From JBJXGV01 sp046160485 (GTDB taxonomy: Bacteria; Orphanbacterota; Orphanbacteria; JBJXGV01), in assembly GCA_046160485.1 (NCBI GenBank), contig JBJXGV010000075.1, positions 8,217 to 72,216 of the forward strand: DNA of 64,000 nt, written 5' to 3'. Positions 9,316 to 19,556 of the stretch are shown piece after piece. Made by a program: the position numbers and the translations under genes. The notes under the pieces were generated by a model. The model saw only the letters and a list, made by a program, of their open reading frames with translations. It had not been told where the DNA came from and ran no database searches. The stretch's first letter is position 1. Each line of letters begins with the position of its first letter.

Positions 9316-10020
9316 ATGACGATGTCTCCTAAGATTCAGGCGCCTCGCCCAACACGATCTTCAATTCTCCTCCTCATCTTGACGGGTGCGATCGCCGCCG
9401 CGAGTTTCTCGGGTTGCGCGTCGAAGGGCTACGTCCGCAAGGAAGTTCGCGGCGAGATGACCGCCCTCGAGGAGCGCCTCGGCAACACGGAGCGCGCCAC
9501 GACGCGCGCCGGCGACGACGCGCGCACCGCTCACGAGCGCGCGCTCGATGCGGCGTACCAGGCGCAGGTCGCGAAGGACATCGCGCTCGGCAACGTGCGC
9601 CGCGAAGAGATTCGCAATCTCACGGTAAATTTCGCGTTCGATAGCGCGGAGCTTTCGCCGGAATCGGAGATGTTGCTCGACGGCGTTGCTTCCGATCTGA
9701 AGGCCAACGCGAACTACATGGCGCTCGTGAGCGGTTACACCGACGCGACGGGCGGCGACGAGTACAACCGGCGGCTCGCCGAGCGGCGCGCGTCCTCCGT
9801 GCACCGCTACCTGGCTGCGCAGCTCGGGCACGACTTCGTCCGCCTCGCGACGGTCGGGTTCGGCGAAATCCTTCCAGTCGCCGACAACGATTCGCCTTCC
9901 GGGCGCCAACAGAATCGGCGCGCGGAAATCTCCATCGTGAAACCCATGCCCCTTAGCGAAGCGGAAAGCCAGACCAGTCCGAAGCCGGCGAAGGGCAAGG
10001 CCGAGAAGCCCGTGTTCTAG
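9316..10020 (+). CDS. OmpA/Pal-family peptidoglycan-associated lipoprotein
   Basis: About 234 residues. The signal peptide ends in FSGC, a lipobox, then a short alpha-helical, Ala/Glu-rich linker (residues 40-95, probably coiled coil). The OmpA C-terminal domain follows: NFAFDSAELSPESEMLL, then VSGYTDATGGDEYNRRLAERRA, with the Asp and Arg that bind diaminopimelate, and NRRAEISI at the end. It should tether the outer membrane to peptidoglycan from the periplasm. The tail of about 25 residues after the domain is Lys/Pro-rich. The gene is monocistronic and ends in a hairpin shared with the convergent kinase gene. Confidence 0.85.
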   Translation: MTMSPKIQAPRPTRSSILLLILTGAIAAASFSGCASKGYVRKEVRGEMTALEERLGNTERATTRAGDDARTAHERALDAAYQAQVAKDIALGNVRREEIRNLTVNFAFDSAELSPESEMLLDGVASDLKANANYMALVSGYTDATGGDEYNRRLAERRASSVHRYLAAQLGHDFVRLATVGFGEILPVADNDSPSGRQQNRRAEISIVKPMPLSEAESQTSPKPAKGKAEKPVF

Positions 10021-10032
10021 AAGCGGGCTTCT
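10004..10032. terminator. Bidirectional hairpin spanning two convergent stops
   Basis: AGAAGCCCG at 10004-10012 pairs perfectly with CGGGCTTCT at 10024-10032. The loop carries the TAG stop of the OmpA gene, and the 3' arm touches the TAA stop of the kinase gene on the other strand. It is followed by only a short T-run, so strength is uncertain. Confidence 0.55.
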
Positions 10033-11678
10033 TAGCGTGCCGAATGGCCCACCGTCGCCGGCGCATTCCTCCGAACCGCGGAGGATGCGCCGGCGATCGT
10101 GTGTAGGTGCGCTTCCCACCAGCGGTGCGCCCGCTCCTGCGTCCACGGCGCATGCGCGGCGCACTCCTCGAGCCGCCGCGCCAATTCGGCCGCGTCGCGC
10201 GGGCGCTCGGCCGGGTTCTTCGCAAGACACGAAAGGACGAGTGCGTCGAGGGACGGCGGAATCTCGAGTTCGCTGATTCGCGATGGCGGCACGGGCGTCG
10301 CGTCGACGTGCTTGACGATCATCTGCACGGCGGTCTCCGCCTCGAAGACGAGCCGCCCCGTCAGAAGCCAGTACGCGACGCAGCCGAGCGAGTAGATGTC
10401 GGAGCGGTGATCGGTCGGGCGGTCGCCGAGCGCGGTTTCCGGCGCGATGAACGCGGGTGTTCCCGTCGCGGCTTGCGGCGCGCTGATCGTCGGCGCGTCA
10501 CCGTCGTCGCGAGATGTCATCTTCACGAGTCCGAAGTCGAGCACCTTGACGAAATCGACCTCGAGGCCGACGCGGCACGCGAAAATATTCGACGGCTTGA
10601 TGTCGCGATGCACGAGCCCGCGCGCGTGCGCCTCGCCGAGCGAGCGGCTGGTCTGCAGAAGGATGTGCACGGCGCGCTCCGGCGACACCGGGCCGAAGCG
10701 ATCGACAAGCGCGCGCAGATCGATTCCGTCGAGAAGCTCCATCACGTAGAAGAACGTCCCCTCGTTCGTGACGCCGAAGTCGTAGAGGCGAATCGTGTGC
10801 GGCGACGCGAGCATCGCCGCCGCGTGCGCCTCGCGGCGGAATCGCTCGACAAGCGCCGCCGCGTCGCGTCCTGAGCCTGCGCCGAGGAGTTCAGGCCGGA
10901 TCAACTTGATCGCGGCAGGCCGCGCGAGCATGCGATGTGTCGCGCGGTAGACCTCGCCCATCCCGCCGCGGCCGATCAGATCGCCGAGCTGGTAGCTGCC
11001 GAGCTGCCGCGCTTGCGTCACCTCGCGGCCGAGCCGCGCGATCACGCGGGTCGGAACGAGCGTCAAGAATGCGCAGACGTAGTTCGGGAGGTAGGTCCAG
11101 AGAACCACGACCGCCGGCGGGGTTTCGATGCCGCGCATCGCGGTGATCGCGATCCCGATCGGGTCCATCGTGGCGGCGGCGAGCGACGTGGCGAGCGTCA
11201 GTCCCGGCGTGCCCGGCACGATGAGCGGGTGCAGCAGGATCAGCACGCAGATCCACGAGAGTCCCACGGTGTTCGGCGTCCACTGGTTCACGATGCCGAT
11301 GCCCAGAGCGAGGATGAGTTCGTAGATGTGCGCGAACGCCACGAGCCGGCGGCAGTCGCACTTCTCCCGGCGCGCGATCGCCGCGATCGCGAGCGACACG
11401 GCGACGCAGACGATCGCCACGGGGTTGCCCGGCCATGGCCACGCGTCGTCGAGCACACGGTCCGGTGAGATGAGCCGTGCGACGACGTTGTTCATGAGGA
11501 GGCCGAACGACCAGAGTCCCGCCCAGACGCACGCGGCGATGCTGAGGCGGCGTGCGGCGGCGCGAAGAATGTCGTCGGGGAGAGCGGCGGCGTCGATCGT
11601 CGACAGGTCGCTCGGTTCGGCGGGCGTCGACAGCTTCGCCTCGATCCGTCGCTTGCGTTCTCCCGGCTCGGCGGTCAT
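10032..11678 (-). CDS. Membrane-anchored Ser/Thr protein kinase (Hanks type)
   Basis: About 548 residues. Residues 45-240 contain about six membrane helices. The kinase domain follows: LIGRGGMGEVYRA (glycine loop), AAIKLIRPE (catalytic Lys), HRDIKPSN (catalytic loop), LDFGLVK (Mg-binding) and the APE motif in FIAPETALG. All key residues are intact, so it should be active, with the kinase domain cytoplasmic and after the helices rather than before them as in PknB; there are no PASTA repeats. I chose the ATG at 11678 because the frame upstream is a shadow of the isomerase gene. Substrates unknown. Transcribed divergently from the sugar-phosphate isomerase. Confidence 0.85.
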   Translation of the reverse strand: MTAEPGERKRRIEAKLSTPAEPSDLSTIDAAALPDDILRAAARRLSIAACVWAGLWSFGLLMNNVVARLISPDRVLDDAWPWPGNPVAIVCVAVSLAIAAIARREKCDCRRLVAFAHIYELILALGIGIVNQWTPNTVGLSWICVLILLHPLIVPGTPGLTLATSLAAATMDPIGIAITAMRGIETPPAVVVLWTYLPNYVCAFLTLVPTRVIARLGREVTQARQLGSYQLGDLIGRGGMGEVYRATHRMLARPAAIKLIRPELLGAGSGRDAAALVERFRREAHAAAMLASPHTIRLYDFGVTNEGTFFYVMELLDGIDLRALVDRFGPVSPERAVHILLQTSRSLGEAHARGLVHRDIKPSNIFACRVGLEVDFVKVLDFGLVKMTSRDDGDAPTISAPQAATGTPAFIAPETALGDRPTDHRSDIYSLGCVAYWLLTGRLVFEAETAVQMIVKHVDATPVPPSRISELEIPPSLDALVLSCLAKNPAERPRDAAELARRLEECAAHAPWTQERAHRWWEAHLHTIAGASSAVRRNAPATVGHSAR

Positions 11679-11876
11679 TGGAACCCCTCCGCGAACATCG
11701 GTCCGCGCGGCGGCGCGATTCGCCGAGCGGACGCGACGCGACCATAGTCGACCTTCGCTTACGTGATTGCAAGCAGTGGCGCGTGCCCGGGCGTGCTCGT
11801 GTTGACCGCCCCAGAGGCGTCCGATAGAATCGCTGCGTCGCGCCGCTTCGGCGCACATTTCTCCGGAGACAACTTC

Positions 11877-12989
11877 ATGAATCTCGACGACGCGGCCCTC
11901 GTCAGAGCGGACGAAACCGGCAAGGTGCTCGGCTCGATCGAGGAGTTCGGCGCGCAGTGTGTTTCGGGCGCCGCGTCGGCGCGCGACGCCGACCTCTTCG
12001 ATGCGATGCGCGGCCCATCGCAGATCGTCGTCGCCGGCATGGGCGGCTCGGCGCTCTCCGCCGACATCATTCGTGCGCTCCTCGCGCCGGCGCTGCGTGT
12101 GCCGCTCATCGTGCAGCGCGACTACGCGATCCCGTCGTGGGTCGGTCCGAAGACGCTCGTGATCGCATCGAGTTACTCGGGCGGAACCGAAGAGACGCTC
12201 GCCGCGGCGTCCGCGGCACTCGAGCGCACCGGGCTCGTCGTGGCGATGACGACGGGGGGCCCGCTCGCGGAGGCGCTCGCCGCTCGAGGCCGGCCGGTCG
12301 TGCGCATCGACCCTGCCGCGAATCCTTCGGGACAGCCGCGCTTCGCGATCGGCGCGATGCTCTTCGCGCTTCTCGGTATTCTCGAGCGCGCCGGCGTTGC
12401 GGAATCGTTTTTCGCCGAGCACGGAAGCGCCGTCGACGCGGCCGCGGCCGGGGCGGACTTCGCCGCCGCCGCGCATGCGCGCTACGGAATCGACCGCCCG
12501 CGAGCGGCGAACCCGGCGAAGGAACTGGCGCATTTCCTCGAGGGACGCGCCTGCGTCGTCGTCGCGTCGCGCCATCTTTCCGGCAACGCGCACGCGCTCG
12601 CGAACCAGCTCAACGAAACGGCGAAGAGTTTTGCCGCGCCGTTCGAGATTCCGGAGCTGAACCACCACTTGATGGAAGGCCTGCAGCTTCCCGATGCGAA
12701 TCGCGCGGCGCTCGGGTTCCTCTTCATCGAGTCGACTCTCTACGGCGCGCGGCTCGGCGCGCGATACGCCGTCACGCGCGAGGTCGTCGCCCGCCAAGGC
12801 GTCCCGGAGAAGTCGTTTCTGCCCGACGGCGGCTCGCCGCTTTTCGAGTCGCTCGACACGCTGATCTTCGGTTCGTATCTCGCGTTCTACCTCGCGCTGC
12901 GAAACAAGCAGGATCCCGCGAAGATTCCGTGGGTCGATCTCTTCAAGGCGCGGCTTGCGGCGTCGGATGGCGAGACGCGAACGCGATGA
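11877..12989 (+). CDS. Bifunctional phosphoglucose/phosphomannose isomerase
   Basis: About 370 residues. Two SIS (sugar isomerase) subdomains are visible: VVAGMGGSALSADI near residue 45 and the phosphosugar-binding loop ASSYSGGTEET near residue 98. The C-terminal part has FEIPELNHHLMEG, carrying the conserved Glu and His, and the KIPWVDLFKA end, all typical of the archaeal/bacterial bifunctional PGI/PMI family rather than classical Pgi. It interconverts glucose-6-P, fructose-6-P and mannose-6-P in the cytoplasm. ATG start at 11877 with CCGGAGAC upstream. Confidence 0.85.
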   Translation: MNLDDAALVRADETGKVLGSIEEFGAQCVSGAASARDADLFDAMRGPSQIVVAGMGGSALSADIIRALLAPALRVPLIVQRDYAIPSWVGPKTLVIASSYSGGTEETLAAASAALERTGLVVAMTTGGPLAEALAARGRPVVRIDPAANPSGQPRFAIGAMLFALLGILERAGVAESFFAEHGSAVDAAAAGADFAAAAHARYGIDRPRAANPAKELAHFLEGRACVVVASRHLSGNAHALANQLNETAKSFAAPFEIPELNHHLMEGLQLPDANRAALGFLFIESTLYGARLGARYAVTREVVARQGVPEKSFLPDGGSPLFESLDTLIFGSYLAFYLALRNKQDPAKIPWVDLFKARLAASDGETRTR

Positions 12990-13022
12990 ACGCGCGCGCG
13001 CGATGACGGAGCGCGCCGAATA

Positions 13023-14312
13023 ATGCGGCGCGCGCGCCCGATCGCGGCACGCCCGGCGGTTCGGCGCGCGCTCACTGCGCGGGCTCGCCATTTCGCCGCC
13101 TTCACCACTGCGGCCGCGCTCGTCACGCTCGCCGCTTCGGCGCGCGCGCACGCCGCACCCGGCCTCGACGCGGTCCGCGTGAGCGGCCTCATCGATCTCA
13201 CCGCGAAGCTCAACCGTGAACGCGTCGTTGCGAACATCGATAACGACGGCGAATCCACATACAGCGCGCTCTTCGTCCGCTTCAATCTCGATTTCCAGGT
13301 TTCGGAAAAGACGACCGTGCTGACGGAGATCTTCGCGCCGGGCGGATATCGCTTCGGCCTCTACGGAGCGTACGTCCGTTTTCGCGACGTCGTCGGCACC
13401 GGCGTCTCCGTGCAAGCGGGGAAACTTCCGTCGTTCTTCGGCGGCTATTCATCGCACTCGTACGGGCGCGGCCGGCCGCTCATCAGCTACCCGCTGCTCT
13501 ATCAGTACCACACGGTGCTCGCCGCGGACGCTGTGCCGCGCGATGCCGCGGCGCTTCTCGAATGGAAGGAAGCGCGCCTCGGCGATCCGCAGTTCGGGCA
13601 GGTCTCGGGCTCGCTCGGGCGCGCGCCGCTGCCTCTTCACTACGATCGCTGCTGGGACACCGGCATCGAATTGTTCACCTCGACGGAGCGGGTCGAGGCG
13701 TCCGTTGGCGTGACGACCGGCACGCTTTCGAACCCGCTCGATGAAGACGAGAACTCCGGGAAGCAGTTCGTGGGGCGGCTCGTGTTGCTCGTCGGCGCGG
13801 GAACGCGTCTCGGAGTCTCCGCGGCGCACGGCCCGTACCTCAACGTCTGCGCGACGTGCCTCGAGGGCGACGGCATCGCCGACTCGTCGACGACGCGCAT
13901 CGATCGCGACGCGTTCGACGCCGCGAGCGAGATTTCGCTCGGCGCCGACCTCGAGTGGGGGATGCGACACTTCCAGCTCTACGCCGAGGGGATGCACAAG
14001 CGTTGGGAGAGCCCGTGGATTCGCGAGGACTTGCTCGCGAACGCCTACCACACCGAGCTGAAGTACACGATCATCCCCGGGCTCTACGCGGCGGTCGCGT
14101 ACGGCGAGATTCTCTTCAACGCTATCGAACGCGCCGACGGCGCCGAAGAACAATGGGACTACTCGATTCGCCGCTTCGAAACGGGAGTGGGGTATCTCTT
14201 CGATCCGCGCACGCTCTTGCGCGTCTCGGTGCAGTGGAACGAACTCTACGGCGTCGAGGACGAAGACGTCGAAGGTGCGCTGCCGGCGGTACAGCTCGAG
14301 GTCGGGTTCTAG
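13023..14312 (+). CDS. Outer-membrane beta-barrel (porin-like) protein
   Basis: About 429 residues. A basic start and hydrophobic run end in ARAHAA, a signal peptidase I site. The rest alternates polar and hydrophobic residues with frequent aromatic ends, and the chain ends in VGF, a typical outer-membrane barrel terminus. No family motif recognised. The stop lies two bases before the cupredoxin gene, so it heads a four-gene coupled unit (barrel, cupredoxin, sensor kinase, regulator). A role in passage of a metal or redox substrate is only inference from that context. Confidence 0.65.
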   Translation: MRRARPIAARPAVRRALTARARHFAAFTTAAALVTLAASARAHAAPGLDAVRVSGLIDLTAKLNRERVVANIDNDGESTYSALFVRFNLDFQVSEKTTVLTEIFAPGGYRFGLYGAYVRFRDVVGTGVSVQAGKLPSFFGGYSSHSYGRGRPLISYPLLYQYHTVLAADAVPRDAAALLEWKEARLGDPQFGQVSGSLGRAPLPLHYDRCWDTGIELFTSTERVEASVGVTTGTLSNPLDEDENSGKQFVGRLVLLVGAGTRLGVSAAHGPYLNVCATCLEGDGIADSSTTRIDRDAFDAASEISLGADLEWGMRHFQLYAEGMHKRWESPWIREDLLANAYHTELKYTIIPGLYAAVAYGEILFNAIERADGAEEQWDYSIRRFETGVGYLFDPRTLLRVSVQWNELYGVEDEDVEGALPAVQLEVGF

Positions 14313-14314
14313 CG

Positions 14315-14971
14315 ATGCCGGCGGCCGCAGTGTGGCTCCCGGCAGTCGTGCTCGCCGCGGTCGTCTCCGGCACGGTCGCGATCCCGCCGAGTGCGGCGCC
14401 ATCGCGTCTTGAACTCGAGCGCAGCGCGAAGTTCATCCATGGCCCCGGCGCGACCGATCCGGGATTCGAATCGAGCGCGAACGCGACGACCGGTGTCGTG
14501 GCGCTCGTGCGCGTGGGCCCGGGCGTCCGTATGTTCGAGCCGGCGCGCGGGCGCGCCACGCTCGACCAGGTCGACAAGACGTTCATCCCCGCGCTTCTGC
14601 CGATCGTCGTCGGAACCACCGTCGACTTCCCGAACCAAGACGAGATCTATCACAACGTTTTCTCGTACTCGCGGCCGAAGCGATTCGATCTCGGGCGCTA
14701 CGCGAGCGGCGAGAAACGATCGGTGACGTTCGACACGCCCGGGGTCGTGCGCGTCTTCTGCGAGATCCACTCGTTCATGCGCGCGACGATCGTCGTGCTG
14801 CCGACGCCGTATTTCGCGGTCGTGGACGATGCCGGCGGTTTCGAGGTGCGCGGCGTTCCCTCGGGGGAGTATCAGCTTCTCTTGTGGCACGAAGGCCTCG
14901 CCGACCTTGTTCCCGTGCGCAGCGTGTCGCTCGCCGCAACCGACAGCGTGCGCGTCCGGCTCGAACCGTGA
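14315..14971 (+). CDS. Exported cupredoxin-like protein
   Basis: About 218 residues with an N-terminal hydrophobic signal. The C-terminal half has the plastocyanin-type ligand set: His in DEIYHNVFS, then Cys, His and Met in the loop FCEIHSFM. These are the residues that bind type 1 copper, so a periplasmic electron carrier or copper-binding protein is likely. The last 60 residues (GGFEVRGVPSGEYQL, then LWHEG) look like a carboxypeptidase-regulatory-like beta domain. Such proteins are often annotated as methylamine-utilisation or blue-copper-domain proteins. Its TGA overlaps the GTG start of the kinase gene. Confidence 0.75.
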   Translation: MPAAAVWLPAVVLAAVVSGTVAIPPSAAPSRLELERSAKFIHGPGATDPGFESSANATTGVVALVRVGPGVRMFEPARGRATLDQVDKTFIPALLPIVVGTTVDFPNQDEIYHNVFSYSRPKRFDLGRYASGEKRSVTFDTPGVVRVFCEIHSFMRATIVVLPTPYFAVVDDAGGFEVRGVPSGEYQLLLWHEGLADLVPVRSVSLAATDSVRVRLEP

Positions 14972-16802
14972 TCGGAATTCGGCAGAAGATCTTCTTCGGC
15001 ATGGCGGGCGCGGTGCTCGTCGCTCTCCTCCCGACGTTTCTCGCCGTGAATCGGTGGCTCTCCGAGAGCGTCGACCGGCGCGTGCGCGAGGATTTTCAAC
15101 GCGCGGAGTTGACGTTCTCGCACGTGCGGAAGATGCGCGCCTCGCTTCTGATCTGGGAGGGGCTCGCCTTTGCCAAGAGCCCGAAACTCTTCGCTGCCGT
15201 CGAGACGCGCGACCCCGCGACGGTGCAGGACGTGCTCCTCTCCGAGATTCCCGATGTGGCGATGCGCGATCTGTACGTCGTCGTCGGCGCGGACGGCGGT
15301 GTGCTCGCGGGCGAGGGCGCCGAGGGCGGCGGCGCGCTCCCGCCGAGTCTGTCGCCGCTCGTCACCGCGGCGCTCGCGGGAAGGACCGAAGCGGGCGCGC
15401 TCGAGTACGGCGACGAATTCTTCGAGGCCGCCGCGTCGCCGATCCTCATCGGCGAGAGCGTCGTCGGCGCGCTTCTCGTCGGGAACCGGATCGGCGCGCC
15501 TTTCGTAGAGAACCTGCGCATGACGCTCGGGAGCGATGTCGCGTTGCGAGCGGGCGCCGCCATTCGCGTGTCGAGTCTCTCGCCCGACCGCGTCGCGGAT
15601 CTTCGGGAGCGGGTCTCGGACGCGCGCAGCGGACCTGTCGGGCTCACGATGACGCTCGCGGGGGAGCGCTACATCTGCTCCGCGATTCCGCTCGTGAGCG
15701 CCGGCAGCGACACGCTCGGCGACTTCTTGCTGCTCCAATCGCTCGATCACGCGATGGGATCGGCCGACGATCTGCGCCGCGCGCTTCTGCTCATCGCGGC
15801 GTTCGCGGGGATCCTCGCGCTCGTGCTTCCGGTTGCGATTTCGCGCGGGCTCACGCGCCACATCGGCGAGCTGATCCGCGGCGTTCGCGAGGTGAAGCGC
15901 GGCAACTACGAACACGCCATCGCGGCGCGCTCGGGCGACGAAATCGGATTCCTCGCCGGGGTCTTCAACGAAATGCGGCTTTCGCTCAAGGAGCGCATGG
16001 AGGAGGCGCGGCGGCTCACGGAGGATTTGCGCGCGAAGAACGTCGCGCTCGAGCAGACGCTCGGCCAACTCGAGACGACGCAGGAGGAGCTGATCAAGTC
16101 GGAGAAGCTCGCGCACACGGCGGGACTTGCGGCGCAACTCTCGCACGAGCTGAACAACCCGATCTACAACATCCAAACGTGCGTCGAGGTGTTGCAGCGG
16201 CGCATCGACGCGAAGGATCCGAGCCGCGAGTTCATCGACCTCGTGTACGAGGAGGTGCGCCGCATGACGAAGCTGACGAAGCAGATGCTCGGCTTCGCGA
16301 AGCCGGCGCGCGACGAGATGTCGCCGGTCGACATGAACGTGGTGCTCGGCGATCTATTGCGCATCTCCGAGCGGTGGCTCGAGGAGCGCGGCATCCGCGT
16401 CGAGCGGCGCCTCGCGCGCGCGCTGCCGCGCGTCTTGGCCTCCGCCGACCAACTTCGCCAAGTGTTTCTCAATCTCATCGTGAACGCGTCGGACGCGATG
16501 CCGCGCGGCGGCAGCCTCACGATCGAGACCGGCTTCGCCGACGGCTCCGCCTTCGCGTCGATCGAAGACAATGGGTGCGGCATCACGCCGGAGCACCTCA
16601 AGAAGATCTTCGACGCGTTCTTCACGACGAAGAACGAGATGAGCGGCGTCGGGCTCGGGCTGTCGATCAGCTACGGTATCGTCGAGCGCCACAAGGGACG
16701 AATCGACGTCTCGAGCGTCGTCGGCCAGGGCTCGCGCTTCGTCGTCGTGATCCCCGCGATTCGCGAACTCTCCCCGAGCCGCGCGCGCGTGACGGAGGGC
16801 GC

Positions 16803-16806
<4 letters not shown>
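14968..16806 (+). CDS. Sensor histidine kinase, NtrB-like, with HAMP domain
   Basis: About 612 residues. Layout: first membrane helix at residues 9-28, extracytoplasmic sensor region to about 270, second helix (LLLIAAFAGILALVLPV), HAMP domain, coiled coil, then the H-box SHELNNPIYN with the phosphorylated His at residue 393. N-box (NLIVNASDAMP), G1 (DNGCGI) and G2 (GVGLGLSI) complete the ATPase domain. The NNPI form of the H-box is typical of kinases that pair with NtrC-type regulators. It starts at a GTG overlapping the cupredoxin stop (GTGA) and its own stop overlaps the regulator start in the same way. The ligand may be a metal or redox state, given the cupredoxin. That is inference. Confidence 0.9.
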
Positions 16807-18242
<1,436 letters not shown>

Positions 18243-18258
18243 CGTGTGCCCACATGCG

Positions 18259-18286
18259 ACGGGGCGCCGCGCGTGCGACGCCCCGT
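18259..18286. terminator. Inverted repeat between convergent genes
   Basis: ACGGGGCG at 18259-18266 pairs with CGCCCCGT at 18279-18286 with a 12-base loop. It lies between the regulator stop and the end of the YHS gene. No T-tract follows on either strand, so termination is only probable. Confidence 0.4.
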
Positions 18287-18301
18287 TACGCAGTCGTCCG
18301 A

Positions 18302-18328
18302 TCAGCCGCCCGGTCAGCCGCCCGGTCA
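18302..18328 (-). repeat. Tandem 12-bp repeat carrying three in-frame TGA stops
   Basis: Read on the minus strand, the unit GGCTGACCGGGC is repeated and gives TGA codons at 18326-18328, 18314-18316 and 18302-18304, all in the frame of the YHS gene. The gene's terminal stop is thus backed up twice, 12 bases apart. Confidence 0.8.
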
Positions 18329-19099
18329 GCCGTGCGGTGTCGCCGTCGCTGGGTCGGCCGGCACCGTCACGTTGGAGTCCGGCGCCGCTGTCGGCATGTC
18401 GCGCATCGTGTAGCGCGGCACCGAAAAACTATCCGGCATCGCCTCGAATTGCGCGCGCGTTTCATCGGATACGAAGTAGAACGTGCGTCCCTCCCAATCG
18501 ATGCGCGGCGACGTCTGTCCCGGAACGAATCGCGCTTGCACGACCGGGTCCGTGAGGATGCCGCAGTACTCGAGCGGATGCGCGTCGAACCGCGCCTTCG
18601 CCGGCTCGTCCGAGAAATAAAAGACCTCGAAGTTGATGATCGATCGGTGAGCGGAATCGATGACGGCGGGGCGCTGGCCTTCAACGGCGCACGCCACCGC
18701 GATGTTCTGGTTGACCATGTACGGATCCGGGTCTTGCACGAAGACCGCGACGCATGGGCTTCAACAGAATCCGATCGGCTGCCCGTTCACGTAGATCGGC
18801 GGCATGCGCCGGTTGAGCTTCACCTGGCGCACGATGCACCGGGTGTTGAGCGAGAGCTGGCCGTCGCGGAACTGCACGCGCGGGAACTCGGCGGTGCTGT
18901 CGTCGAACGCGACCATGCCTGTGTCGGAGACGATGCGCGCCGTCGCAGGGACGCCGTCGTTCGCGGCGCGCTGTTGGCCGCACGCGCAGAGGCCGGCCGC
19001 AAGAGCGACAGCCGTGGCGAATGCGGGCGCTGCCGCAAACCGAGCGCGCGCGATTGCGTGCCGCGCCGCCGAAACCGCAAGAGAAACCACTGTGAACAT
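18326..19099 (-). CDS. YHS-domain lipoprotein, candidate selenoprotein (in-frame TGA at codon 113)
   Basis: Two open stretches, 19099 to 18764 and 18760 to 18326, lie in the same frame and are separated only by one TGA at 18761-18763. Read through, they give 257 residues. The N-terminus (AAGLCACG) is a signal peptide with a possible lipobox. The first YHS/TRASH domain reads YVNGQPIGFC-U-SPC followed by FVQDPDPYM, matching the family pattern F-C-C-x-x-C...F...DP..Y, with the TGA exactly at the second metal-ligand Cys. Two further YHS-like repeats (VFYFSDEPAKARF, FYFVSDETRAQF) lack the cysteines. ATG at 19099 has AAGGAG eight bases upstream. Sec insertion, a sequencing error or a nonsense mutation could all explain the TGA. 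Context and hairpin favour Sec. YHS domains bind metals such as copper or iron. Confidence 0.75.
18730..18746 (-). promoter_or_regulatory. Candidate bacterial SECIS hairpin
   Basis: On the minus strand, starting 14 bases after the in-frame TGA, GGTCTT pairs perfectly with AAGACC around the five-base loop CGTGC. Three more pairs can form below an internal loop. A G within the first two loop bases, a GU in the loop, and about 20 bases between UGA and loop all fit the loose consensus for bacterial SECIS elements (E. coli fdhF has its hairpin at a similar distance). Confidence 0.55.
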
Positions 19100-19556
19100 T
19101 CGAGCGACTCCTTCAGGGGATCTGCGCGCGGGATTCGCGCACGCGGAGTCTATCGGGTTCGGGCGGGCGGTAACACGAAAGAAAAACGGGCGCGTCCAGC
19201 GGTCCCATCCCCCCCGAGGATGGAGACCACGATGCTCGCTCAGCCAGCCGCGCCCGAACAGGAGTTGTCGGGCCGGAACATACAAGTGTCGTGCCAGTGT
19301 GTCTCTCGGTGCCGCCGCGCTAACTGGCGAGTCGGCTCAGAGTTCGGCGACGGCGCGCGCGGGCGGTTTCGCGGGAGCGCCACGCGAATCGGGTAGCGGC
19401 TGCCGCAATTTCCCGTGCTTCGCGTCGCGGACGTTTCAACTCGAAGCCATTGCATGGGATGAGCCGATAGGGCACGGCGCTCTCATGGGAATCGGGATTC
19501 CCAAACAAGAGCGCCGCCGATTCATCGCGTCGCGCGCGCGGCGCGACGCGGCTCGC
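19100..19556. other. Intergenic region upstream of the YHS gene
   Basis: About 457 bases with no believable coding frame. It carries the leader of the YHS gene (RBS AAGGAG near 19108-19113) and, at its far end, a long hairpin just downstream of the porin gene stop. I could not find a clear sigma-70 promoter; sigma-54 control by the neighbouring NtrC-type regulator is possible but I see no good GG-N10-GC site. Confidence 0.5.
19475..19516. repeat. Long two-part inverted repeat downstream of the porin gene
   Basis: Outer arms CGGCGCTCT (19475-19483) and AGAGCGCCG (19508-19516), inner arms TGGGAATC (19486-19493) and GATTCCCA (19496-19503), all perfectly complementary, separated by a 2/4-base internal loop. 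That is 17 base pairs. It begins about 40 bases after the porin stop on the minus strand but no T-run follows, so it may be an RNA-stability or attenuation hairpin or a protein-binding palindrome. Confidence 0.6.

Noticed and set aside
9057..9317. Small ORFs in the gap before the OmpA gene
   Set aside because: No ribosome-binding site at a useful distance, no recognisable domain, and shadow-like composition on both strands.
10032..13415. A minus-strand frame of 1127 codons
   Set aside because: Only the 548 codons from the ATG at 11678 encode the kinase. The rest opposes the isomerase and barrel genes and has Arg-rich shadow composition.
18761..18763. In-frame TGA read as a pseudogene break or frameshift
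   Set aside because: Frame is unchanged on both sides, downstream YHS residues are intact, and the TGA replaces a family Cys. A sequencing error remains possible but decay is unlikely.
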